From: Mucilaginibacter sp.
Lineage (GTDB): Bacteria; Bacteroidota; Bacteroidia; Sphingobacteriales; Sphingobacteriaceae
Assembly (NCBI RefSeq): GCF_025359345.1
Contig: NZ_JANYGQ010000038.1
Coordinates: 62,001 to 126,000 of the forward strand
Reading direction: 5' to 3'
DNA: 64,000 nt
The notes beneath the pieces are model-generated. The model ran no database searches, was not told the DNA's origin, and worked only from the letters and a program-made list of their open reading frames with translations. A program made the position numbers and the translations under genes. Within the stretch, counting starts at the first letter, position 1. Every line of letters begins with the position of its first letter. Positions 21,224-29,019 of the stretch are shown here, in pieces.

Positions 21224-22262
21224 AAAAAACTTTTTTCAAATACCCTGTAGTTGTGAGGTAAGCTAAAAAAATAGTTACGTCCCTGTCTTGGTTAGCATCT
21301 GCAATTGCCTTTGCATGTCCTCTTTTCATGGTTTTCGCGAACACGGTATCCTTTAAGGAATAGCTATAATCCAGGTTATCAATATCTTGCGCTACATCGT
21401 CATCATAGAAATATTGATTCGGATACAACATGCCTAAAGGAATCTGAACGCGGGCTCTCGCTCCATATCTAAAATGTAAATTAGCATTGGACCCATCGGT
21501 TAGGTTTGAATCATATTGATCTGTATATACAGGTATATAGGCCACATCTACAACAAGATCATATCCGGCAAAAAGTCCTCTCTTGTTAAAGATGGCGTTC
21601 TCCAGCGCTAACCCGTCAGCATAGTCTGGGTTACTATAAACCGAGTAGGCTATTGAGGCTTGTTCAGTAAAAATAAATTGCTTATCAAATTTCCAGGCAT
21701 CAAACCCCGTCCTTGGCAGATTTCTATATTGCCCGTAGAGCAGTCTATTAAACTGGGATATTGCATAATTGGCAATGGCTACGTTCAAAGCGCCAAGTAG
21801 ATCCTGTAAATTTCGAAAACCCAGCTCTGAATAAAGATCTCCAATTAGTAATCTCCAGTCTTCCACCGTTTCCCCCCTATCATACGCATCTGCAAGGTCG
21901 CTCACCAAATAATACGCGCCAAATAACCACTGGGTTTGATGCTTCCGGTAAGTCACAAGTATTTGTGTATAATGATAAAAGTCCGAAACCTGCTCAAACG
22001 GCATTAACCTATTTTGCATATTGACAGGGTCTTTTAATATTGATATTACAGCATTTTTCCAGTATTGGTTGCAGCTTTCCCTATCAGATTTAAGCCATTT
22101 TCCATCAGTCCTTTTCCATGTTGCTAAGCTAGTTGCCGTGCCTCCAGCATTCTTGTACTCTGTAAAATTATGATACTCAAAGTTTTGCTTTGGGGGTTCA
22201 GCTCTTTTTCCTTTAAGCTTTGTCAAATTCTGTAAGGCGAGTGAACTGCTAAAAAGTGCCAT
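21216..22262 (-). CDS. Hypothetical protein, 348 aa
   Basis: I do not recognise this protein. It has no signal peptide and no clear transmembrane segment. The N-terminal 100 residues are polar and basic (LKGKRAEPPKQNFEYHNF). The middle is helical with many Tyr, Leu and Trp (WLFGAYYLVSDLADAYDRGE, DLYSELGFRNLQDLLGALNV), and the C-terminus is acidic (YDDDVAQDIDNLDYSY) then basic (TMKRGHAKAIADANQDRDV). It overlaps both neighbours, by 14 bp upstream and 8 bp downstream, so the three genes are probably translated together and the products may act in one complex. GC is low, as in the rest of the 19.0-24.5 kb block. Confidence 0.75.
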   Translation of the reverse strand: MALFSSSLALQNLTKLKGKRAEPPKQNFEYHNFTEYKNAGGTATSLATWKRTDGKWLKSDRESCNQYWKNAVISILKDPVNMQNRLMPFEQVSDFYHYTQILVTYRKHQTQWLFGAYYLVSDLADAYDRGETVEDWRLLIGDLYSELGFRNLQDLLGALNVAIANYAISQFNRLLYGQYRNLPRTGFDAWKFDKQFIFTEQASIAYSVYSNPDYADGLALENAIFNKRGLFAGYDLVVDVAYIPVYTDQYDSNLTDGSNANLHFRYGARARVQIPLGMLYPNQYFYDDDVAQDIDNLDYSYSLKDTVFAKTMKRGHAKAIADANQDRDVTIFLAYLTTTGYLKKVFYE

Positions 22263-24222
22263 AAGTAAGTAGGTTAATGTTTGTGGGAACCTCTAAGGTT
22301 TGAATCGTGTCACCGGTAATATAGAATCCGATCAATTTCAAATCGAGCGAAGTGTAAAATAAACCTCTGTCATCCGTTAAATTTTGTTTATCAGATACGC
22401 TAATATAAATGGGATAATTTTGTAATAAACTGCTGCTATTTGAAATTTGAATTAAGTTAGCCCACTCAGCAACCGTGATTGTAAAACCTAAAAGTTTTCT
22501 AAAATCAGGAACATTCATTGTTTCAGCGAGATCATTGTATCCTGGCTTAACCTGCAAAACGTGCAGATCGTTACCGGAAGAAACTAAGGTCATATTTAGG
22601 AAATTTGAGCCGTTCTGATTTAGAGATATATCTTCAAAATAGTTTTGACTGTCCTTGAACGTTTTGTGATCACTTGTAGGCGATAACATACTTCTCTGGC
22701 TATCAACTGTATTAAAAACTGAAGGGACGCCTGTTAGTGTTATGTTTGATCCATCAAAATCCATTACCAAACTAAAAACCGCATCAAAATTTTCGATATC
22801 TGTGGCATCAACATAAATATTTTCATGGAATACCTTGGTTTTATAAGAAGAATTTAAATAATCAAAATTTAAAGAAGTATTAAACAGGCAGTCAATGCTA
22901 TCTGTCTTTCGTATTTGCGTCGGTAAGATATCGGGAAGTGACGAGTCATGGTTTTGTTTAACGAACTTAATTAGTACGTATGAACTTAGTAAGGCATCCG
23001 AGTTCCACGGCAAAGCTATTTTGAATTCATTTGTATAATTCGAATCTATTTCAAGTGTTTGAAACATCTCCCACTTTACATATTCATTGGGGAAATCACT
23101 TGAAGGAATATAAGCTTTGTTAAAGAACACCAGGGGAACAGGGTTATCTCCGTTACCACAGGGCAGTTGCAATGAAAGGGTTTGAAATTTTAACGCAGTT
23201 GACTCAAAATCTGTTGAATCAATTGTTAATATAGGCCAGTTGCTTTGGTAATAGTCGACAACTGAATAAGAGTCCATTTCCCCTTTTTTTATATTCAAAT
23301 TTGTTGTATTGTCTGTGCTGGAAATCCCATAGTTTTTAAAAAAGTTTAAAGAAAAATTAAACTCATTTCTTATATCCAAATAGCATAAATTTTTATTGAC
23401 AAATTTCACTAATAAATTACTATACAAATCATCTCCTGTCAGCTCACTTTGTGCACCGTTATTTAATAATAACAACGAATCGATGTAAAAACTTCCAAAA
23501 AATGCACAAGGATCAATAAAGGATGTTATACTTTCTTTATTGAACCAATGATCGAAAAAGTCTTTTTGTGAAAAATCCGGGTCAAGTGATTTACACTTTA
23601 TTATGGTGACAGCATTCCTCATTAGCTCCAGCGTGGGCAGATAAAACATAGATTGAGTTATCACCTCAAAACCTATTGAATCTTCATCAAATTTCCCAAT
23701 AATACTTCCACCTTTAATATTCCATATTTGGACATTTCCAAACGTTGTGACGAAAATTTCTTCTATCGGAGTAGCGTCAGGTAAATTATTTATCGCAGCA
23801 TCAAGTCCCAAAATTTCTTTTGAAGGACTCCCTTCCGAATTCGTAACTTGATAAGCGTTCCAAATTGCGTCTGCCAAATCATTCGTTCCTTTCGAAACTA
23901 TATCGATATCGTTATCCGCAATTAGACTATCTTTTCTAATGCCTTTATATATGAAGTAACTTATTTTAGGAAAGTTAAATGGGGGATGATCTATTGGCTT
24001 AAGAACGATGTTTAGCAAATCATTATCTTCGCTCTGTTCCTGAACAAAAATTTGTCCGTTACAAACAGCGATGGCGTTTATTTGATCGCTAGCAATATGC
24101 TTACTTGTAACCTGGAATTGTTCATAGTCAACTCCGTCCAGGGTAGTGTTTATGGCGGGGCCAAATGCATCGCCACTTTGCACAACTAAGTCACCAATGT
24201 CAGCGAAAAAATAACAGCTCAT
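22249..24222 (-). CDS. Hypothetical protein, 657 aa
   Basis: I do not recognise the family. No signal peptide is visible. The N-terminus begins MSCYFFADIGDLVVQSGDAF and continues with a beta-rich region; around residue 85 is FPKISYFIYKGIRKDSLIAD, a distinctive block that could seed a homology search. The remainder is acidic, Asn/Ser-rich and alternates beta-strands with short helices. Length and composition suggest several beta-sandwich domains. It is coupled to the 348-residue gene by a 14 bp overlap and lies 16 bp after the 75-residue gene. GC is low (33% by hand count on the 60-base line at 23401). A role in the same assembly as the neighbouring fibre-like proteins is inferred from position only. 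Confidence 0.75.
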   Translation of the reverse strand: MSCYFFADIGDLVVQSGDAFGPAINTTLDGVDYEQFQVTSKHIASDQINAIAVCNGQIFVQEQSEDNDLLNIVLKPIDHPPFNFPKISYFIYKGIRKDSLIADNDIDIVSKGTNDLADAIWNAYQVTNSEGSPSKEILGLDAAINNLPDATPIEEIFVTTFGNVQIWNIKGGSIIGKFDEDSIGFEVITQSMFYLPTLELMRNAVTIIKCKSLDPDFSQKDFFDHWFNKESITSFIDPCAFFGSFYIDSLLLLNNGAQSELTGDDLYSNLLVKFVNKNLCYLDIRNEFNFSLNFFKNYGISSTDNTTNLNIKKGEMDSYSVVDYYQSNWPILTIDSTDFESTALKFQTLSLQLPCGNGDNPVPLVFFNKAYIPSSDFPNEYVKWEMFQTLEIDSNYTNEFKIALPWNSDALLSSYVLIKFVKQNHDSSLPDILPTQIRKTDSIDCLFNTSLNFDYLNSSYKTKVFHENIYVDATDIENFDAVFSLVMDFDGSNITLTGVPSVFNTVDSQRSMLSPTSDHKTFKDSQNYFEDISLNQNGSNFLNMTLVSSGNDLHVLQVKPGYNDLAETMNVPDFRKLLGFTITVAEWANLIQISNSSSLLQNYPIYISVSDKQNLTDDRGLFYTSLDLKLIGFYITGDTIQTLEVPTNINLLTYGTF

Positions 24223-24238
24223 AAAAAAATGTTTACGT

Positions 24239-24466
24239 TTATATATACCTATTCTTTATCCCCTTAAAACTGTAATCCCAATCAACAATAAAATTCACGC
24301 TATTATTTGCTGGATAAGCAATAACATCATTATCTCCGCTAAGGATTGACGTTGCTCTGTGTTCAGCAAATGAAAACGCGCAACAAAATCTACCCTCACG
24401 CTGCGTATTTGCTGCATAGGCGTTGAAGAAAAACGAGTTCGGTGCATATTTCGCCATTACTTCCAT
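24239..24466 (-). CDS. Small hypothetical protein, 75 aa
   Basis: A short ORF squeezed between the 657- and 441-residue genes on the same strand, with gaps of 16 and 47 bp, which supports it being a real operon member. The start may be the ATG at 24466 or the fourth codon. The sequence has AKYAPNSFFFNAYAAN at the front and FIVDWDYSFKGIKNRYI at the end, with two adjacent Cys (FCCAFSF). No signal peptide or membrane helix. The family is not recognised. It could be a small accessory or chaperone-like subunit, but nothing in the sequence shows this. Confidence 0.55.
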   Translation of the reverse strand: MEVMAKYAPNSFFFNAYAANTQREGRFCCAFSFAEHRATSILSGDNDVIAYPANNSVNFIVDWDYSFKGIKNRYI

Positions 24467-24513
24467 AGTTATCGTATTACGTGTTTTCGTTCAAGCTTAT
24501 ATACCCTATCGCC

Positions 24514-25839
24514 TTAATTAACCACAATCACGGCCGTTGCCGTCGACCGGGTGTATTTTAAGGTACCTACCTTATAAGCATTGGCCGGAGTATGTAAATT
24601 ATTGTGTATTTGCGTATTTGCGTTTATTGTATTTACCGAAACCTGGGTGCCGCCTGTGTTTACAAAATCGGTACCGCTTTGGCTCATGGTGCCGCCTTTA
24701 TAGGTAGTTAGTGTAACTGTGAAATCGCCCGACACCGGCTGACCGAACCAAACAGCATACAAACCCACTTCAATAACATCTGGCAACCCGGTGTGACCTG
24801 CTATAAACTGGTTGACCCCTACCAAAACATTTTCGCTTCCAGTAATTGTCTGGTTGTCAGTTTCCCACCATAAATAGGCATTGGTTCCGGGGGCAGTATC
24901 CGGGGGCAGTGTGATATTCGGCTGGCCATACCCAACGTAAATAAAGTCGTCCGTGGTTCCGTTATTTTCAAAACCCACCATAATGTCGAGATCGGTGCCG
25001 CCGTGGTCCCAGGCATACTTGACGGTCATGGAATCAAAATCACTGCCAATTGGCACGCTGGTACGGGTGATATAAGATATCGTGGCACTGGCAACATCAT
25101 AAACCAGCTTAATGATCGTAGTAAGGTCGGCTTCAGCATGGCTGCCATTGGCACCGCCCACAAGGTCACTAGTGAAGTTTGTACTTGTACCCAAATTATC
25201 CCCGATTATTGAAGGCAGATAACTCCCTGCGCTGCCGGAAAGCGTCATTTGGGAGGCAAAGGTCTTTAATGAAAACGCTCCGGATAAGGTGACAGGGGCG
25301 CTAGCCCTTCCATCAATATAAAATACAAAACTTGTTGATTCCGGATAGTCGGTAAGCAGTTTGGCAATATTAAATTCAAACCGCCAGTTTAATGTGGATT
25401 GGTCGATAAAGTCGGATGCAAGAATCAAAGAATTGGCTGGTTCGCTTTCTGCAGGGACAATATTTACACCCGAGTATGCCGCTACGTGGTTATCGGCCAC
25501 CTCTGCATTATCGATAAGCCCAATCACATTCAGGCTGCCGTTATTAAAAAAATCAACTACCAATATGCCTGCGCCTTTGCAGGCTTCGAACCCAAGTTCC
25601 TGTGTGCCAGACCAGGCACTATTATATAAAACTCTTACACCTATTGTATGTACACCGCAAGTTACCTGCTCGGCAAAGTTATCGCCCTCAGCTTCGATTA
25701 TTAAGATACCGTCAAGGTACCATTCGTACGCCTTCACGAGCGCCTGGTCATCCGGGTTGTTGAACGCCATCTGGAAGCTGGCCGTATTGTCGCCAAAGAC
25801 ACGCCTGCCGCTGATGGTAAATGCTGGACTTTGAGGCAT
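24514..25839 (-). CDS. Beta-rich hypothetical protein, 441 aa
   Basis: Second gene of the cluster. No signal peptide. Residues 1-90 look like a PKD/Ig-type sandwich (AYEWYLDGILIIEAEGDNF, then CGVHTIGVRVLYNSAWSG), a fold usually found outside the cytoplasm. The middle contains FVFYIDGRASAPVTLSGAF. Residues about 270-400 have a motif-rich region (WDHGGTDLDIMVGFENNG, YVGYGQPNITLP, LWWETDN, EVGLYAVWFGQPVSGDFTV) that reads as a metal- or sugar-binding beta-sandwich. GC here (45% on the 60-base line at 25021) is clearly higher than in the next gene at 23401. It is separated by 44 bp from the upstream 336-residue gene. Function unknown; surface binding is an inference from fold-like features. Confidence 0.75.
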   Translation of the reverse strand: MPQSPAFTISGRRVFGDNTASFQMAFNNPDDQALVKAYEWYLDGILIIEAEGDNFAEQVTCGVHTIGVRVLYNSAWSGTQELGFEACKGAGILVVDFFNNGSLNVIGLIDNAEVADNHVAAYSGVNIVPAESEPANSLILASDFIDQSTLNWRFEFNIAKLLTDYPESTSFVFYIDGRASAPVTLSGAFSLKTFASQMTLSGSAGSYLPSIIGDNLGTSTNFTSDLVGGANGSHAEADLTTIIKLVYDVASATISYITRTSVPIGSDFDSMTVKYAWDHGGTDLDIMVGFENNGTTDDFIYVGYGQPNITLPPDTAPGTNAYLWWETDNQTITGSENVLVGVNQFIAGHTGLPDVIEVGLYAVWFGQPVSGDFTVTLTTYKGGTMSQSGTDFVNTGGTQVSVNTINANTQIHNNLHTPANAYKVGTLKYTRSTATAVIVVN

Positions 25840-25883
25840 ATTTATTTATAATTTAATAGTGTGGTACACTAGTTTTATTAGCT

Positions 25884-26894
25884 TTAAGAAATGACGATCG
25901 CGTTCAGGACAGCCTTCACTGTGCCTGTCACACCGTGAAATTGAATGAGCAGGTTCCCGCTTTCATCAGAAACAGTCTGCGTAAAATCATATTCAAATGC
26001 TCCCGGGTATGGTTCCATAAGATGGCTTGATTGATTTGGCGATGTTCCAACTACCATTATGGTGGAGCTGTTACTCTCGTCTGTTTCAGCCGTACACACC
26101 TTAATCGTATACTGTTTATTTACCGTCAGCCCGCCAATAGTAAGGCTAAGGGTATGGGTGTGATCAGAAACGTACCATTGCGTTTCGAGTACACTATCCG
26201 GAAAGTTGGCGTTTTCGAAACTTCCCGAGATACTCGCACCGTTTGCGCCGTCACTTCCGTCGGATGTTCGCACGATCGTCATCCCGGAGGCATCGCCTGC
26301 CGCCGTATCAAGCGACATTGGAGTTGTTGAAGTACCTAACAGGAAATTATTCCACCCTGAGATTGCGGTAGCCGATCCGTAGGTAAGATTAATTTGGACA
26401 GCCGGAGCCGGCGGCGGTACTTCAGTGTCTCCGAGATCGCCGCTTAGCCACCAAAGATCCGTGCCACGTTTTACCAGGCTGGCCCAGGTATATTGGGTAC
26501 GCAAACTTACTTTTCCGTCGGCAGACTGGACGGTTACGCCGGTATCGCCCTGGATAGTGGTCTGACCTGTCCCTGATTGCGTAAGCAGGATTTGGGTCCC
26601 AACAGGAAAGGCTACGTCCGAATTGGCAGGTATAGTCACCATGTTTAAGGCCGACAAATTCATGTCTATCGCCTTGTCGGTGAGTGCCAGAGTATAATTG
26701 CTGCTCTTTATGTCATAAATAACCAGCCCTCCGCCCGCGCTGCCCCCTGACCCGAGGATGTCGACCATTTTTTGCATAATAGTTCCGAGGTCCGAGGCCG
26801 ATATAGCCGGCGACACAGGTGTAATCAAATGCTCCGCCATCCAGGCAGCAAGCTGCTCTTTGTTGGTGACCGCAGGTAAACCGCTTAAATCCAT
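25884..26894 (-). CDS. Short tail-fibre-like protein, 336 aa; first gene of the operon
   Basis: No signal peptide. Residues 1-50 are helical (NKEQLAAWMAEHLITPVSPA, SASDLGTIMQKMVDILG), similar in position to the helical start of the 1167-residue protein. Residues 60-155 match the pattern of phage tail-fibre or neck proteins, with SSNYTLALTDKAIDMNLS, PVGTQILLTQSGTGQTTI and LRTQYTWASLVKRGTDLWWL, ending in SGDLGD. A Pro-rich linker (PPPAPAVQ) leads to a C-terminal beta-sandwich of about 165 residues (INLTYGSATAISGWNNFLLG, YTIKVCTAETDES) that may bind a ligand. It heads the nine-gene operon and is preceded by a 380 bp AT-rich gap. Inference: a receptor-binding or adhesive fibre. Confidence 0.78.
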   Translation of the reverse strand: MDLSGLPAVTNKEQLAAWMAEHLITPVSPAISASDLGTIMQKMVDILGSGGSAGGGLVIYDIKSSNYTLALTDKAIDMNLSALNMVTIPANSDVAFPVGTQILLTQSGTGQTTIQGDTGVTVQSADGKVSLRTQYTWASLVKRGTDLWWLSGDLGDTEVPPPAPAVQINLTYGSATAISGWNNFLLGTSTTPMSLDTAAGDASGMTIVRTSDGSDGANGASISGSFENANFPDSVLETQWYVSDHTHTLSLTIGGLTVNKQYTIKVCTAETDESNSSTIMVVGTSPNQSSHLMEPYPGAFEYDFTQTVSDESGNLLIQFHGVTGTVKAVLNAIVIS

Positions 26895-27275
26895 AGGTAA
26901 AAAGAAAAAGTCTTGTTGATTAATTATTTCAGTTTAGGTTAAAGGCCTCAAATTGCGAAGCCTTATCAAAGTTCAGGTTCTCTTGTTAATTAAACACTTC
27001 TTTACGATCAATTCTCTCTCATAAATACAATATCTATGAAATAAAATTCACCTACACGCAAACTCTGGATATATATGAGTTTGATTTTATCTTATCGTTA
27101 AAAAATTATTTTGATTCTTTCATATCTGTGACTTGTTTAGGACGTGCAGTAAAACTAAATTCTTTTTTTTTAATTTCAAATTAAAAATAGATTTATTTTT
27201 TATTGTGAGAACCTAATAATAAATACCGTAAAAAAACACTGTATATTTCATTTGAGAATTTAGGGGTTTGTTTGT
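26895..27275. other. AT-rich gap upstream of the giant operon
   Basis: No gene is visible in this 381 bp stretch. It must hold the operon's promoter if the nine genes are one transcript, because it is the only substantial gap upstream. On the minus strand I find near-matches to TAnnTTTG (for example GAACTTTG around 26965) but no convincing box with a spaced TTG. Runs of T and A at 27160-27200 are low complexity. Confidence 0.5.
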
Positions 27276-27557
27276 TTAGAGAAACTTTATTTTTTCCAAG
27301 ATGTTCCCAATGTGCATTTTGTCATTGCTCATATCCTCATACATGCTCCGAAAAAATACTTTTGTTTGCTGCATAAGATTGGTTATCTCTTGTTGAGAAA
27401 AGAACCTGTCCCTGACGAAAGCCGGCATGTGCAGATGCTCTGCCAGCCACCCGACCAGGATGATATTTTTTTCAACGAGTATCCCCGATCGCGCTGCGTC
27501 CGGAAACCGCCCGACAAAGGTTTTAAAGGTGATATAAGGCATCAAAACGAAAATCAT
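27276..27557 (-). CDS. Small hypothetical protein, 93 aa
   Basis: ORF beginning MIFVLMPYITFKTFVGRF; the start could also be the ATG at 27542. It reads like a natural helical protein (EKNIILVGWLAEHLHMPAF, FFSQQEITNLMQQTKVFF), more so than the opposite-strand frame. No signal peptide or recognised domain. It lies on the same strand as the giant operon, 381 bp upstream, in a region of broken genes next to an integrase, so it may be a mobile-element gene or itself a fragment. Confidence 0.4.
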   Translation of the reverse strand: MIFVLMPYITFKTFVGRFPDAARSGILVEKNIILVGWLAEHLHMPAFVRDRFFSQQEITNLMQQTKVFFRSMYEDMSNDKMHIGNILEKIKFL

Positions 27558-27983
27558 CAGTTATTGGACAGGGAATTTCAAAGTTTTAAATATCGGAGAA
27601 TATGGTTATTCGGTCCGGCGATAGACTGGGCGGTATGGGCTTGGTGGGATTACGGCAGCGCCAGGGAACGTGTTTTTTTGTGCACGATTTTCCTTTTATT
27701 ATTGTTTACACTTATTAATTTCTGGCTGTTTGAACGATTAAATAATGAAGTGTATAAACTTGACAATTTCAAACCGGATTTTCGCGGAACACACTTTGCA
27801 AGAGCGGCAATAGCCAGGTTTTATTACAGCTTTATATATACCGCGGCAGTCTTTTTTAAAGTCAGCGTAAAATTTGAAAAGTTAAAATATACCAGTCCGC
27901 CTTTATTGGCCTGGTTTTTCTTTAACTACCTGGTAGGGTTCTTTTGTATTTTCTTTATCATCAACGCCATATTAAAATTTTGA
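27558..27983 (+). pseudogene. C-terminal fragment of a two-helix membrane protein
   Basis: In the plus frame the sequence from about 27558 (LLDREFQSFKYRRIWLFG) to the stop at 27983 looks like the end of a membrane protein. One hydrophobic helix (VFLCTIFLLLLFTLINFWLF) and a terminal one (WFFFNYLVGFFCIFFIINAI) flank a linker with ARFYYSFIYTAAVFF. The frame stays open upstream to 27312, but those codons give unnatural, Pro- and Cys-rich text and overlap the 93-residue gene on the other strand. I therefore infer that the N-terminal part of the original gene has been lost. Similar helix-linker-helix C-termini occur in larger Bacteroidota membrane proteins, from memory. No promoter or start is apparent. 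Confidence 0.42.
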
Positions 27984-28144
27984 GAAGTTACAATCCTGAA
28001 CTGCTCCATCACTAGGTAAATAATTGCCACCGCCCCCTCATGGTCATTCCGTGCGGATAACCTTTGGATAGGTGGCGCTGAACTAATTTGATAATATTGC
28101 TTTACACTTGATAAGTAGTTGATCCAAATATTGGTTGCGGTCAT
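27926..28144 (-). CDS. Possible small protein, 72 aa
   Basis: The N-terminal 55 residues read naturally (MTATNIWINYLSSVKQYYQI, HEGAVAIIYLVMEQFRIVTS), but the last 16 or so run antisense into the end of the membrane-protein fragment. It may be a short intact gene or a truncated one whose end was replaced at a junction near 27983. No domain is recognised. Confidence 0.28.
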   Translation of the reverse strand: MTATNIWINYLSSVKQYYQISSAPPIQRLSARNDHEGAVAIIYLVMEQFRIVTSQNFNMALMIKKIQKNPTR

Positions 28145-28795
28145 TTTTGCTGTTTAGACTTTCTAACACGTATCCGCTATGATTTTTATTTTGTCTGTGA
28201 ATTAGCTAGGTAATTGGAGCTTATCAAATGATCAGGTAACGACGGGCGCCTCCGCCTCCCGGCGGACCGGGTCATCCGCTGTATCTGCTTTGCAGGATGC
28301 CGCTGCTCCCCCTGGCGCTTTGGCCCTGCCGGAAATCAGCTTCATGCATTCGCTGCCGTAAACTCGGCTCATTTATTCCAGCCGTTTTCCCGGCCCCGCA
28401 GCAAGAGCCTGCCCGGCGGAAGTGACGGGCCGAAGGCTAAATTTCACTCCCGCTCCGCTGACGTTCAATTTCCCGCACTCCCTCCAGGCAGGCACTTGGC
28501 TTTCCTCTGATAAGACTATGAATATTAATTTATGGCTACAGCTTTTTTCAAAAAAACGAAAAAAAGAGCCGCAAAGGTTGTGTCCGCAGCTGGCAGTCAA
28601 GGCCATGCACAGTGACGCTAAAAAATCTCCACCCTTCGGGTAGTATTTTTTGCGTCAGCCTTGTCTGCCAGCCGCTATGGACACCCTTGTTTGGGCTTTC
28701 TTTTTTTCCTTTTTCTTTTGAAAAAAAGCTTTCAGGGGACAGGGACGAAAGAGAAAAGAATTAACAGATTTTTTACTCTTAAAACCCATTAAAAA
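28145..28795. other. GC-rich non-coding stretch of a mobile-element remnant
   Basis: No convincing gene in 650 bp; short frames on both strands overlap each other and are rich in Arg, Cys and Pro. The first part (28240-28500) is much richer in G and C than the AT-rich flanks. It is followed by a large palindrome. From memory, similar non-coding segments precede a conserved gene in Bacteroidota conjugative elements, which fits the truncated gene immediately downstream. Confidence 0.45.
28580..28684. repeat. Long imperfect palindrome with nested hairpins
   Basis: Outer arms GTGTCC/GGACAC at 28580-28585 and 28679-28684 are followed inward by CTGGCAGTCAAGGC and its near-complement GCCTTGTCTGCCAG. 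Next come TGACGCTAAAAAAT and ATTTTTTGCGTCA, and an inner ACCC-TTCG-GGT tetraloop. Read as RNA this gives one long nested stem; as DNA it could be a protein-binding or transfer-origin structure. It lies about 110 bp before the truncated gene. Confidence 0.65.
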
Positions 28796-29011
28796 ATGGA
28801 ATTTCAAAATGACAACGGCACAGCTACCAAAAACGGAGTGGCCACAGCGGACAAAATCAATGTTGCACAAAACGGAGCAGCCAAAACCAACAGCGCCACA
28901 AACGGCAAAGTAAACCACGCCAACGGAAAAGCCGAAGAAAAACCGGAACCGGCTAAAAGCGAACCCGCGAAAACACCCGAACCTTGCTCGAAAAGGCGTT
29001 CAATAAATTGA
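28796..29011 (+). pseudogene. Truncated 5' part of a mobile-element gene
   Basis: Begins MEFQNDNGTATKNGVATADK and continues with an Asn/Ala/Lys-rich linker (GKAEEKPEPAKSEPAKTPEP), then changes abruptly to CSKRRSIN and stops. From memory, this low-complexity N-terminus belongs to longer proteins carried by conjugative elements of Bacteroidota, where the linker is followed by a helical domain. Here that domain is missing and the integrase end lies 8 bp further on the opposite strand, so a deletion near 28980 is inferred. A read of the next frame gives LLEKAFNKLISWLGI, which could be the end of another element gene joined out of frame. Confidence 0.55.
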
Positions 29012-29019
29012 TATCCTGG

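Noticed and set aside
5136..26894. Cluster considered as a complete prophage or contractile injection system
   Set aside because: No capsid, portal, terminase, sheath, tube, baseplate, AAA ATPase or lysis gene is present.
27312..27557. Upstream part of the plus-strand frame joined to the membrane fragment
   Set aside because: Its codons give Pro/Cys-rich unnatural text and the opposite strand encodes a more plausible 93-residue protein.
28373..28643. Short overlapping frames on both strands in the GC-rich stretch
   Set aside because: They overlap each other and include the palindrome; composition (Arg, Cys, Pro) and lack of domains argue against genes.
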